Source: Candidatus Atribacteria bacterium
GTDB taxonomy: Bacteria; Atribacterota; JS1; SB-45; 34-128
Length of the DNA: 26,895 nucleotides
Assembly: GCA_003451675.1 (NCBI GenBank)
Contig: DMCY01000051.1
Location: 1 to 26,895, forward strand
Direction of reading: 5' to 3'
Numbering within the stretch: the stretch's first letter is position 1; each line of letters starts with the position of its first letter. The notes under the pieces are model-generated. The model ran no database searches and was not told the origin of the DNA. It saw nothing but the letters and a program-made list of their open reading frames with translations. The position numbers and the translations under genes were made by a program. Of this stretch, positions 15,183 to 23,393 are shown one piece after another.

Positions 15183-15343
15183 AGAACACGGTGGGGTTCG
15201 GAACTCTGCGGTCGCTCCTATCGTTGCTCTCTTGCCCTAACGGGTCATATAACACGGGCTATACGGGCTCACTCCGTTCGCCCAAATCGGTTAACATCGA
15301 CTTCCTATAGTCCGATTCCGTTGTACGAAGGAGCGAGCCAAGA
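15183..15343 (+). other. GC-rich hairpin spacer, attC-like
   Basis: This gap is distinctly GC-richer than its surroundings and rich in short inverted repeats (GGGCTCACTCCGTTCGCCC at 15265-15283 folds as GGGC/GCCC). GCCCTAAC at 15234-15241 resembles the RYYYAAC box that opens an integron attC site, but no matching GTTRRRY could be paired with it. A TCATATA stretch after the AAC box recurs in the spacer after the methyltransferase. Confidence 0.4.
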
Positions 15344-15358
15344 TAAGGAGAAATCAAT

Positions 15359-16120
15359 ATGAAACAATGGTATGAATCGTTATTTGAGAACTATGGTAGA
15401 AAATATGATAATGAAAACTTTACACAAGGCACAATTGGTGAGTGTGATTTCATCGAAAAAGAAATTGATTTTAATAAGTCACTAAAAATAATTGATGTCG
15501 GATGTGGTACCGGTAGACATTCGATTGAATTAGCAAAAAGGGGTTACAAGGTTACAGGAATTGATTTGTCAGAATCACAATTGGAGCGGGCAAAAGAAAA
15601 AGCAAAAGTGCAAAACCTACAAATTGATTTTCAGAAATATGATGCAAGGAAATTACCATTTAAGAATGAATATAATTTGGCAATAATGCTTTGCGAAGGA
15701 GCATTTCCTTTGATGGAAACAGATGAAATGAATTATGAAATATTAAAAAATGTTGCAAAGTCATTAAAGGATTCTGGCAAGCTCATTTTTACAACATTAA
15801 ATGGATTATTTCCACTATATCATTCAGTTGAAGAATTTTGCACATCAACAACCAAAGAAGGGAATGCGACCTATAGAAGTAATACTTTTAATTTAATGAC
15901 TTTCCGAGATCACAATATTACCACAGTAGAAGATGATTTTGGGAATAAGAAGGAATTGGAATGTAATGAAAGATATTATGTACCATCTGAAATTAAATGG
16001 TTATTAAAAACATTACGCTTTGAAAAGATTGATATTTATGGAGCAAAACTTGGAGCCTTTTCAAGGAATGATAAACTCACAACTGAAGATTTTGAAATGT
16101 TGGTTATTGCTGAAAAATAA
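15359..16120 (+). CDS. Class I SAM-dependent methyltransferase
   Basis: The 253 residues show the Rossmann methyltransferase core: motif I IIDVGCGTGRH (D46 to G52), the ribose-binding acidic residue in VTGIDLS (Asp69), and a motif-IV-like NLAIMLCEGAFPL. The C-terminal part (VEDDFGNKKELECNERYYV and following) is typical of UbiE/Methyltransf_25-type small-molecule methyltransferases, but the substrate cannot be read. The ATG follows AAGGAG 9 bases before. It sits between two GC-rich, attC-like spacers, so it may be a cassette gene. No partner enzymes are nearby. Confidence 0.85.
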   Translation: MKQWYESLFENYGRKYDNENFTQGTIGECDFIEKEIDFNKSLKIIDVGCGTGRHSIELAKRGYKVTGIDLSESQLERAKEKAKVQNLQIDFQKYDARKLPFKNEYNLAIMLCEGAFPLMETDEMNYEILKNVAKSLKDSGKLIFTTLNGLFPLYHSVEEFCTSTTKEGNATYRSNTFNLMTFRDHNITTVEDDFGNKKELECNERYYVPSEIKWLLKTLRFEKIDIYGAKLGAFSRNDKLTTEDFEMLVIAEK

Positions 16121-16200
16121 TGGCTTGCTCCGGGCTTTGCCATATTTTCAACTGTGCTATCGCTCCAGTGTAAACGTCATATACATGCGAAACGTTAGGC
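16121..16200 (+). other. attC-like 3' spacer ending in GTTAGGC
   Basis: The spacer ends with AAACGTTAGGC; GTTAGGC (16194-16200) is a perfect GTTRRRY core as found at the 3' end of integron attC sites. It contains GTAAACGTCATATACATGCG, similar to the TCATATA block of the previous spacer. Beyond it, 16201-16619 is AT-rich with no gene and holds the right copy of the 45-bp repeat. Confidence 0.4.
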
Positions 16201-16394
16201 GACATATTTAATTGTTGTTTAGAATTTGCGTCAAAACATTTGATATTCTGATTTGATAAATCAAATATCTTTCACTTTTTTCTATTATCAATCTGCTTTA
16301 AAATTTTATCTACTTTCCCTATAACCCTGTATAGAGTAAAATAAAGAGAAGAAGTTATTTTTACACTAATATTATCGCTAACTTAACATAAGTG

Positions 16395-16439
16395 ACCAAA
16401 AACTTTTATATAAAAAGAGGATTTTTGCTTATTTTGTAG
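16395..16439 (+). repeat. 45-bp direct repeat, right copy
   Basis: The same orientation and 44 of 45 bases as 13788-13832. It lies 180 bases upstream of the ZIP transporter in an otherwise featureless AT-rich gap. Confidence 0.9.
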
Positions 16440-16619
16440 AATAAAGAAATAAAATGATTTTTAGCATGTTTTTATTATAAATCGTATAACATCTCTTTTA
16501 GAGAAGAAGAGAAAAGAAAACCAAAAAAGCAGAAAAATTATTAAATATAGAATATACTTATTAAACAGAGAATAAAGAACTAATCTCTACGGTTGATAAA
16601 GACGAAAAGGAGTTAAAAT

Positions 16620-17435
16620 ATGGTAGGTTTTCTACAACAATTTCATCCTGTAGTACAAGCTCTACTAGCAGGACTTTTTACCTGGGGATTGACTGCGCTG
16701 GGAGCGGCCACGGTATTTATGACCAAAGAGATAGATAGAAAAATTCTTGATACTATGCTGGGTTTTGCAGCAGGGGTCATGATTGCTGCGAGTTATTGGT
16801 CATTATTAGCACCAGCTATAGAGATGTCTGAGGATTTAAATGTTCCAATATGGTTTCCTCCAATGGTAGGTTTCCTCCTGGGAGGTATTTTCTTAGGGGG
16901 GATTGACAAAATACTTCCTCACCTCCATCTCGGTTTTCCCATAGAAGAAGCTGAAGGAATTAAAACCTCCTTCCGGCGTAGTACTTTACTTATACTTGCT
17001 GTAACCTTGCATAATATTCCTGAGGGCCTGGCTGTGGGAGTAGCTTTTGGGGCGATTGCTTCAGGTTTCCCTTCTGCAACTTTGCCGGTAGCAATAGCTC
17101 TGGCGATAGGTATAGGGATTCAAAATTTTCCAGAAGGTCTGGTTATCTCCATACCTCTTCGAGGCGAAGGAATGTCACGGTTTAAAAGTTTCTGGTATGG
17201 ACAATTATCCGGAATAGTAGAACCAATTGCCAGTGTTATCGGAGCAGTTGCTGTTATTATGGTAAAACCTATCTTGCCCTATGCTCTGTCTTTTGCTGCA
17301 GGGGCAATGATTTTTGTGGTAGTTGAGGAGTTAATTCCTGAATCTCAACGCGGCAAAAATACGGATTTAGCTACTTTAGGTGCAATGGTAGGTTTTACGG
17401 TAATGATGGTACTTGATGTGGCATTTAGCTCGTAA
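16620..17435 (+). CDS. ZIP family metal transporter (GufA-like)
   Basis: ZIP proteins import Zn, Fe or Mn. The 271 residues have about eight hydrophobic segments. The metal site motifs are [10 protein letters not shown] in TM4 (His131, Asn132, Glu135) and [10 protein letters not shown] in TM5 (Asn169, Glu172). A His-containing loop (LPHLHLGFP) lies between TM3 and TM4. QNFPEG in place of the HNFPEG of some members is common in the GufA branch. ATG 16620 follows AAAAGGAG at good spacing. It is transcribed toward the hydrolase 82 bases on. Confidence 0.93.
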   Translation: MVGFLQQFHPVVQALLAGLFTWGLTALGAATVFMTKEIDRKILDTMLGFAAGVMIAASYWSLLAPAIEMSEDLNVPIWFPPMVGFLLGGIFLGGIDKILPHLHLGFPIEEAEGIKTSFRRSTLLILAVTLHNIPEGLAVGVAFGAIASGFPSATLPVAIALAIGIGIQNFPEGLVISIPLRGEGMSRFKSFWYGQLSGIVEPIASVIGAVAVIMVKPILPYALSFAAGAMIFVVVEELIPESQRGKNTDLATLGAMVGFTVMMVLDVAFSS

Positions 17436-17517
17436 TTGGTAAAGAGAGAAAATAAGAATAGAAAGGCTAATTATTGAATCAATAATTTTTTAGACATAGA
17501 AAAGGAGAAAAGATATT

Positions 17518-18978
17518 ATGAAAAGGATTTATAAAATTATGCTTGGTAGTTTAATTTGTCTTGCTTTAATAATAGCATGTAGTCTTAGTATGATAGGGTT
17601 TGCTCAACAGCAAGGTACTTCTGAAATAAGCATTGAGGGTATCTGGGAAGGCAAGTTAAAAGTTCCTGGAACAGAGCTTAGGATTGTCTTTAATATTTCT
17701 AAGAATCAGGATGGTGCTTTAACTTCAACTATGGATAGCCCTGACCAGGGAGTAACTGGTATCCCGGTGGAAGAAGTTATCTTTAAAGATAACACTTTAC
17801 GCCTGGAAGTAAAATCCGTGGGAGGTGTTTTTGAGGGGAATGTCAGTGAAGATTTTTTAGTTATTGAAGGAGAGTGGAGACAGTCAGGGGGCGCTTTTCC
17901 CCTTACGGTTAAGCGGGTAGATAAAGCAGTGGGAATCCTTAGGCCTCAAGTGCCAAAAAAACCTTATCCTTATATAGAAAAAAAAGTAGCCTATACAAAT
18001 TTAAAAGCAGGGGCAAAACTTGTTGGTACACTGACTTTGCCCTCTGACAAGGGCGTATTTCCGGCAGTATTATTAATTACCGGTTCCGGACCACAGGACC
18101 GTAATGAAACTATATATAACCATCGTCCCTTCCTGGTATTGGCAGATTATTTAACCCGCCAGGGGATTGCAGTCCTCAGGGTAGATGATCGGGGAGTGGG
18201 AGAATCTACCGGGGACTTTTCTCAAGCTACTAGTGAAGATTTTGCATCTGATGTGTTAGCAGGTGTGGAATATCTTAAAACCTGTAAAGAAATAGACCCC
18301 AAAAAGATAGGTCTTATCGGCCATAGCGAAGGGGGGTTGATTGCTCCTATGGTAGCTGTAAAATCACCGGATGTGGCTTTTATTGTATTAATGGCGGGAC
18401 CAGGATTAACCGGGGAAGAAATTTTATATTTGCAGGGTGCTTTGATTTCCAGGGCAATGGGGGCTACTGAAGAAGATATTACTAAAAATCGCCAGTTTAA
18501 TGAAAAGATATTTTCAGTAATAAAAGAGGAAAAAGATAAAAAAAATATTGAAGAACGACTTCGTCAGATGTTTATGGAAAATTGGGAAAAAATGAGCGAT
18601 GAGGAAAAAGAACAAATAGGTGATCCGGAAGTGTTCCTTGAAGCTCAGCTTCAGAGCTTATTATCTCCCTGGCTTAAGTTTTTCCTGACTTATGACCCTA
18701 AACCAATTTTGAGCAAGGTGAAATGTCCGATATTGGCTATAAATGGAGAAAAAGACCTTCAGGTGCCGCCCAAAGAAAATCTTAGTGCTATCGAAGAAGC
18801 CCTCAAAGTCGGTGGTAACCAAAATTATACTATTAAAGAATTACCTAATCTTAATCATTTATTTCAGACTGCTCAAACGGGATTGCCTGCTGAATATGTA
18901 AAGATTGAAGAAACGATTTCACCAGAGGCCTTAAAAATAATAAGTGATTGGATTTTAGAACAAACTGAAACAAAATAA
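17518..18978 (+). CDS. Exported alpha/beta hydrolase (S9/DAP2-like)
   Basis: A 486-residue secreted serine hydrolase, probably an esterase or peptidase-like enzyme. Residues 1-29 form a signal peptide; the end GFAQQ suggests signal peptidase I cleavage after Ala29, but IIAC at 18-21 is also an acceptable lipobox, which would make it an Lgt substrate anchored at Cys21. Residues about 38-135 are a beta-rich domain (GIWEGKL...) seen in this family. The hydrolase fold follows with VLLITGSGPQDRNE, RVDDRGVGES, nucleophile Ser270 in GHSEGG, Asp413 in GEKDLQVP and His447 in NHLFQ. The triad is complete. The substrate is unknown. ATG 17518 follows AAAGGAGAAA. Confidence 0.9.
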   Translation: MKRIYKIMLGSLICLALIIACSLSMIGFAQQQGTSEISIEGIWEGKLKVPGTELRIVFNISKNQDGALTSTMDSPDQGVTGIPVEEVIFKDNTLRLEVKSVGGVFEGNVSEDFLVIEGEWRQSGGAFPLTVKRVDKAVGILRPQVPKKPYPYIEKKVAYTNLKAGAKLVGTLTLPSDKGVFPAVLLITGSGPQDRNETIYNHRPFLVLADYLTRQGIAVLRVDDRGVGESTGDFSQATSEDFASDVLAGVEYLKTCKEIDPKKIGLIGHSEGGLIAPMVAVKSPDVAFIVLMAGPGLTGEEILYLQGALISRAMGATEEDITKNRQFNEKIFSVIKEEKDKKNIEERLRQMFMENWEKMSDEEKEQIGDPEVFLEAQLQSLLSPWLKFFLTYDPKPILSKVKCPILAINGEKDLQVPPKENLSAIEEALKVGGNQNYTIKELPNLNHLFQTAQTGLPAEYVKIEETISPEALKIISDWILEQTETK

Positions 18979-19001
18979 GTTAAATAAAAGGGCGAATTAT
19001 T

Positions 19002-19175
19002 TTGTTTTATATTATTGCTAAATTTATCTTTCGGCTTATAGGTTCAGAATTTATCAGAAGCTTAAACAAAATTGAAGTGGAAATTAAGAAACCGATTTAC
19101 TGTTCAAGGCAAACTAATAAGGATAAAGAAATTGTTGAAAGGGTAGTAGAATCTTTTATAAAAGAGATATATTAA
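19002..19175 (+). CDS. Possible small orphan protein (57 aa)
   Basis: An open frame from TTG 19002 to TAA 19173-19175. The peptide begins FYIIAKFIFRLIGSEF, an amphipathic or membrane-seeking N-terminus, followed by a charged helical tail (KDKEIVERVVESFIKEIY). A weak AAAAGGG lies 9 bases upstream. There is no known family. It could be a genuine small protein or a remnant of a larger one; the segment between the hydrolase and the racemase has no other gene. Confidence 0.3.
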   Translation: MFYIIAKFIFRLIGSEFIRSLNKIEVEIKKPIYCSRQTNKDKEIVERVVESFIKEIY

Positions 19176-19265
19176 GTGGAGTTAAAAAATATGGCTCTAG
19201 CACTATTAGTGAAAACAAAAAAACATTAACATTAAAAATCAAGATTCTATATATATTTTTTCAAA

Positions 19266-19297
19266 ATAAAAAGGAATTTCTTCTTTTTTGTCGAATT
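19266..19297 (+). repeat. Intergenic element D (GGAATTTC..TTTTTTGTCGAAT)
   Basis: Fourth member of the AAAAARGGA-TTT-TTTTGTCGAAT family, 24 bases before the racemase start and in the same orientation as the copies at 1801, 13803 and 16410. It differs most in the middle (TTTCTTC). Confidence 0.4.
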
Positions 19298-19320
19298 CTT
19301 TTATTAAGGGAGGGGAAAAT

Positions 19321-20010
19321 ATGTCAAAACATATCGGAATAGTTGGATGTAGTGCAGAAGGTGCAGCTCTTTGTTACCGTACAATCTGTAAGGAAGGAAC
19401 AAGTTTATTGGGAAGACACGCTCATCCGGAGGTTACTATGCACACTTTTTCTCTGAGTGAATATATGCGGTATATTGAAAAGGGAGATTGGGAAGGAGTT
19501 GCAGATTTAATGTTATCTTCGGTATCTAAACTGGCAAAAGTAGGAGCAGATTTTGCTATATGCCCCGATAACACCATACATCAGGCATTCGATTTAGTAG
19601 TCAAAGAATCACGAATTCCCTGGCTTCACATTGCACAAGAAGTTGCTGCTGAAGCAAAGCAAAAAGATTATAAATGCCTAGGGATTTTAGGCACACGATA
19701 TTTAATGGAGGGCCCGGTCTATCCTGCAAAGATTACTGCGGTTGGCATTGAATATATAATACCCGAAGTAAAAGATAGAGAGAGAATTAATAAGATAATT
19801 TTTGAGGAATTAGTTAATGCCCGTTTTACTTCAGAAGCGCTTACCTATTTTAAGAGAGTCATCGAAGAATTAAAAAACAAAGGATGTGACGCGGTTGTTC
19901 TTGGCTGTACCGAAATACCGCTGTTAGTAACTCAAAAGAATTCATCTTTGCCTATACTTGATTCTACCAGACTTCTGGCGAGAGCTGCTTTGAAAGAAGC
20001 GACAAGATAG
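19321..20010 (+). CDS. Aspartate/glutamate racemase family protein
   Basis: A PLP-independent two-cysteine racemase fold of 229 residues. The first catalytic Cys is Cys81 in ICPDNTIHQA and the second Cys196 in LGCTEIPLL. MSKHIGIVGCSAEGAALCYR gives the typical N-terminal strand. Both Cys are in the expected positions, so it should be active; the substrate (Asp, Glu or another acidic or hydantoin-like compound) is not clear. ATG 19321 follows AAGGGAGGGG; a longer frame from 19288 would begin inside the upstream element and is rejected. The next gene starts 29 bases after the stop, perhaps in one transcript. Confidence 0.9.
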   Translation: MSKHIGIVGCSAEGAALCYRTICKEGTSLLGRHAHPEVTMHTFSLSEYMRYIEKGDWEGVADLMLSSVSKLAKVGADFAICPDNTIHQAFDLVVKESRIPWLHIAQEVAAEAKQKDYKCLGILGTRYLMEGPVYPAKITAVGIEYIIPEVKDRERINKIIFEELVNARFTSEALTYFKRVIEELKNKGCDAVVLGCTEIPLLVTQKNSSLPILDSTRLLARAALKEATR

Positions 20011-20039
20011 AATCTTTATTAAGGGGGTAAATAAGATAG

Positions 20040-20774
20040 ATGCATAAAATTAGTTTAAAAGGGAAAAAGGAAATTTTTAATATACAAAATATACATAGAA
20101 TTACTTTTATAGTTATTTTATTTATCGTATTAATTATGATAGCCAGCATTCTTCTATTGATCTGGTGGCCGGTAAAGCCATCATTAGCAGAAATAACCAA
20201 TTCCTGGGTCGCCTTAATAATGGTGTATCTTGTTCTTATTATATTCTTGTTCGAGAAGCCTATTTATAAGTTCTTTGAAGAATCTATTGCTGCTAAAAAA
20301 TCAGGGCAACACGATTCTCAACAGTCAAGACAAGAACAATTTCTCGGTTCAGTACCAGATATTAACATTGGCGATTTAACCCATTATTACGATTCCAGGC
20401 GGGACAATATATTAAATAAAGAAATTCAAGATACAGACTCCGCCGTTTTAAGAGAAGAAGAGATGTCTAAATATATTCGAAAATTGCAAAAGGAAAACAT
20501 TAGATGGCGATTTCTTTATGCTGATACCTATCTGGTCTTGTACGCAAAATATGTTTTATTCTGGCTTCATAAATCCAAATCGGTAAACCGAGAAGAATTT
20601 GATAACATATGGCAACCTAAAATATCTGATTCAGAAGAACGGGGGGCCATACTAGACGCCCTCCTTGATTTAGAATTTATTCGGGAAGAGGAAGGGGATA
20701 TTTTTTCTATTACTGAATTAGGCTCAGCTTACCTAAATTATCTGAAAGAAATAGATAAACAAATAAGCTATTGA
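20040..20774 (+). CDS. Membrane-anchored protein with a winged-helix-like C-terminus
   Basis: A 244-residue protein. Two hydrophobic segments at about 20-43 and 55-72 form an N-terminal hairpin anchor, followed by a charged cytoplasmic part (KSGQHDSQQSRQEQ, then a helical KYIRKLQKENIRWRF). The end, roughly residues 190-240, RGAILDALLDLEFIREEEG and ITELGSAYLNYL, has the outline of a winged helix with a wing and final helix, as in some membrane-bound regulators or accessory proteins. No family name could be given. ATG 20040 follows AAGGGGG 12 bases upstream. It may share a transcript with the racemase. Confidence 0.6.
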   Translation: MHKISLKGKKEIFNIQNIHRITFIVILFIVLIMIASILLLIWWPVKPSLAEITNSWVALIMVYLVLIIFLFEKPIYKFFEESIAAKKSGQHDSQQSRQEQFLGSVPDINIGDLTHYYDSRRDNILNKEIQDTDSAVLREEEMSKYIRKLQKENIRWRFLYADTYLVLYAKYVLFWLHKSKSVNREEFDNIWQPKISDSEERGAILDALLDLEFIREEEGDIFSITELGSAYLNYLKEIDKQISY

Positions 20775-20783
20775 AGTAACAAA

Positions 20784-20828
20784 TGGGGTCAAATTGTACT
20801 ATTTGTCAAGAATAAAGATTTGACCCCA
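20784..20828 (+). repeat. REP-like palindrome TGGGGTCAAAT...ATTTGACCCCA
   Basis: Two perfect 11-base arms (20784-20794 and 20818-20828) with a 23-base interior containing CTATTTGTCAAGAATAAAG. GGGGTCAAAT palindromes of this type are, from memory, dispersed repeats common in environmental genomes. Here it separates the membrane protein gene from the glycosyltransferase block, 27 bases before the GTG start, and could also act as a hairpin in the leader. Confidence 0.8.
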
Positions 20829-20855
20829 ATCACAATTATCAAAGGAGGTGTTTTA

Positions 20856-22025
20856 GTGAAAATATCAATAGGGGTAATAACTAAAGATTTTAATTCTTTA
20901 GAGCCCATAGATGAGTTTTTAGAAAATGCTTCAAAATATAATCATAAAATTTACAGTGTGATAATTGTCTATTCGCATAGCGGTGATTTTCAATTGGTAG
21001 AAAGTTTAGAAAAAAATGTCAAAGTCTTTTTAGTAAAGATAAACGAAGTTCCTAAGATAAAAGAACAGTTAATAAAGATGGGATTATCTGCAGAAAATAT
21101 AGAAATTTTAATCAATTGCTCTGCCTTAAAAAAGTACGGGAAAGTGCCTTATGGTTTGAATAGAAATTATGCCCTAATCAAGGCTTTGCTAAGCGGTTCA
21201 GAAGCATTAGTTTTTATAGATACCGATGTCTATCCCAGAGTATTAATAAAAGAAAATGATGAAGTAAAGGAAAAAGAGATAGATTTTATCGGAAGACATT
21301 TAGAATATCTAAAGAAAGAAGAAGTTATTATTACTACCAGTGATTACTCCGGCTATTACATTATTCCTCCTATGAGCTTTGCTGGAATGAAAGAATTATT
21401 TATTGGCTTGCAAAAAGAAGGTGCTTATGAATTTTTAAGAAATTCCGACGAACATAATTGCCTGAGTTTAGACAATAATAAAAAGCGAAAAATTTTCAAA
21501 ACAGATAAAATATTAGGGGGAAATGTAGCTATTAAACTAAGCGCCTTAAAAGAATTACCCCCATTTTTTTCTATAGTATACAATGTAAATGGCGAGAATG
21601 TTCTATCTCGAGGAGAGGATACTCTCTTAGGAATCAAGTTGAAAGAAACGGAAAAAAGATGTATCGATATAGATACCAAGATATTCCATAATACCTTTGG
21701 AAATTATCCTGAGATACCGGATATAAAAAAATATAAATCCATAAAGGATAGATTTTATTACACTTGTCTGGGATGGATTGGACGGAATCCCTTTCTTAAT
21801 TGGTTAAAAGGGGAAGATATAGAAGAGATAAAAAACAGACAGAAAAAGAATATAATTATTGGCTCTAAAGCCGTGGCCTCTTATCTTAATGATGAGAGAT
21901 TTTTAATCTTACCCGAAGCCTTAGAAATATCTTACCATAATTTAGAACGGGTAATTAGCGAATATAAAAACACTATGAGGGCCTGGAATGATTTTATCAA
22001 AAAATTAGAGAAATGGGGAGGGTAA
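20856..22025 (+). CDS. GT-A fold glycosyltransferase (first of the locus)
   Basis: A soluble 389-residue enzyme from GTG 20856, which follows a perfect AAAGGAGGTG (20841-20850). It begins with a Rossmann-like VKISIGVITKDFN and carries LVFIDTDVYP with the metal-binding DTD (122-124), LGGNVAIK (about 220-227) for the acceptor loop and a LSRGEDTLLG motif (RGED 252-255) near the catalytic base. The same set occurs in the third gene, LIDDDEVIENP and RGEDIDYL, so the two are related. It is 3 bases before the GT4 gene, indicating coupled translation. The donor and acceptor are unknown; the lack of membrane segments fits a cytosolic step. Confidence 0.75.
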   Translation: MKISIGVITKDFNSLEPIDEFLENASKYNHKIYSVIIVYSHSGDFQLVESLEKNVKVFLVKINEVPKIKEQLIKMGLSAENIEILINCSALKKYGKVPYGLNRNYALIKALLSGSEALVFIDTDVYPRVLIKENDEVKEKEIDFIGRHLEYLKKEEVIITTSDYSGYYIIPPMSFAGMKELFIGLQKEGAYEFLRNSDEHNCLSLDNNKKRKIFKTDKILGGNVAIKLSALKELPPFFSIVYNVNGENVLSRGEDTLLGIKLKETEKRCIDIDTKIFHNTFGNYPEIPDIKKYKSIKDRFYYTCLGWIGRNPFLNWLKGEDIEEIKNRQKKNIIIGSKAVASYLNDERFLILPEALEISYHNLERVISEYKNTMRAWNDFIKKLEKWGG

Positions 22026-22028
22026 AAA

Positions 22029-23225
22029 ATGAAAATATTAATAATAAACCATTTCCCCCTGGAGGGATCGGGGAGCGGAGTTTACACTAAAAATTTAGCT
22101 AAAGAGTTAACCGAAATTGGGCATAAGGTTAAAGTTATATTTCCGGAAAATCAAAAAGTAGGGACGGAAATTTTTGAAATGAGACCGATAATGTTTATGG
22201 GCGATAACAGTAAAGATTATGAAATTGATTTTAATTTTCCCTGTTTTACCAGCCATCCCCGGAGCAATACCACTTTTTATCAATTAAATAAAAAGCAGAT
22301 GAGAGACTATATTGATATAATGGTTAGGGTTACCCAAGAAGAGGCAAATAAATTTAAGCCCGATATTATTCACGCCCAGCATCTCTGGATTACTCCTTAT
22401 GCCGCTCAAAAGACCGGTCTTCCTTATGTGACAACAGTACACGGTACAGACCTAAAAGGATTTAAAAAAGACAAAAGATATCATACTTATGCCTTAAAGG
22501 GAGCTCAAAATGCTCGAAAAATTATTACCATATCTAAACAAGTAGACAGAGAAGCAAAAGAACTCTATCACATAGAAGATGAAAGAAGAAAAATTGTCTA
22601 TAACGGATATGATACTAAACTTTTCAAAGTAAACAATGTTTCCCGAAAGGAAGCCTTAGAGAAATTTGGTATAAGTGAAATACCGGATTATATTGTTTCT
22701 TTTGCCGGAAAATTAGCCCATTTTAAAGGGGTAGACATATTATTAAAAGCTGCTAAAATATATGAAAATCAGATGAAAGAAAAAGTTATGACTTTAATTG
22801 CCGGTAATGGGGTATTATATGAAGAGTTAAAAAAACTAAAAGATTTTTTAAAGTTGAAAAATACTTTTTTCCTGGGTTATATAAGCCAGGAGCAGCTTAT
22901 CGATTTATATAATATTGCCGATGTAAGTACTGTGCCTTCCCGAAGCGAACCTTTTGGACTGGTAGCTATTGAGGCACTGGCCTGCGGAACCCCGGTAATA
23001 GGCACCAATCAGGGAGGGCTGCCTGATTTTATCAATGAAGATATTGGTGCCCTGGTCGATGTAGATGATGATATTGCTCTGGCTGAAGCTATTATTAATG
23101 AGTTGGTAAGACCTGATAAAAAGATTAGAAGAAAAAGGGCACATGAATACGCGGTTAATAATTTTTCCTGGGAAAACACCATTAAGGAAGTAGAAAAAAT
23201 ATATAAGGAAGTAATGCTGGCTTAA
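22029..23225 (+). CDS. GT-B fold glycosyltransferase, family 4
   Basis: A retaining glycosyltransferase of 398 residues. The N-terminal half opens with MKILIINHFPLEGSGSGVYT, the glycine-rich acceptor-side loop. The C-terminal half shows SFAGKLAHFKGVDILLKA, AGNG, FLGY and the E-x7-E motif (E307 and E315) in SEPFGLVAIEALACGTPVI, the nucleotide-sugar site. HAQHLW and VTTVHGTDLKG are typical for sucrose-phosphate-synthase-like or trehalose-like members. It follows the first GT with 3 bases between, and a 168-base gap separates it from the third. The sugar cannot be read. Confidence 0.93.
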   Translation: MKILIINHFPLEGSGSGVYTKNLAKELTEIGHKVKVIFPENQKVGTEIFEMRPIMFMGDNSKDYEIDFNFPCFTSHPRSNTTFYQLNKKQMRDYIDIMVRVTQEEANKFKPDIIHAQHLWITPYAAQKTGLPYVTTVHGTDLKGFKKDKRYHTYALKGAQNARKIITISKQVDREAKELYHIEDERRKIVYNGYDTKLFKVNNVSRKEALEKFGISEIPDYIVSFAGKLAHFKGVDILLKAAKIYENQMKEKVMTLIAGNGVLYEELKKLKDFLKLKNTFFLGYISQEQLIDLYNIADVSTVPSRSEPFGLVAIEALACGTPVIGTNQGGLPDFINEDIGALVDVDDDIALAEAIINELVRPDKKIRRKRAHEYAVNNFSWENTIKEVEKIYKEVMLA

Positions 23226-23250
23226 TAAAAATAATATTGCATTTTGTTCT

Positions 23251-23283
23251 GTCATTGCGAGGAACGAAGTAACGAAGCAATCT
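23251..23283 (+). repeat. REP-like element GTCATTGCGAGG..GAAGCAATCT
   Basis: The 33-base sequence matches the widespread intergenic repeat beginning GTCATTGCGAGG and ending GAAGCAATCT. The matching inverted end is not obvious downstream, so this is a single end or a degraded copy. It lies in the gap between the second and third glycosyltransferases. Confidence 0.75.
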
Positions 23284-23393
23284 AATTAATTCATAAGATT
23301 TTAGGATTAATTTGCTATCACTTGCCATGATAATTTATTATGATATTATAAAAAAATACTGTTGGATTTTGTATATAAGGAGAAAAAAAGATT

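Noticed and set aside
16371..16394. ATTATCGCTAACTTAA resembles one arm of the BirA operator at 8063
   Set aside because: The second arm is absent and the core is GCTAAC, not GTTAAC; no biotin gene follows.
17471..17490. TTATTGAATCAATAA with following T-run as a terminator between ZIP and hydrolase genes
   Set aside because: Only five A-T pairs can form around a loop; too weak to call.
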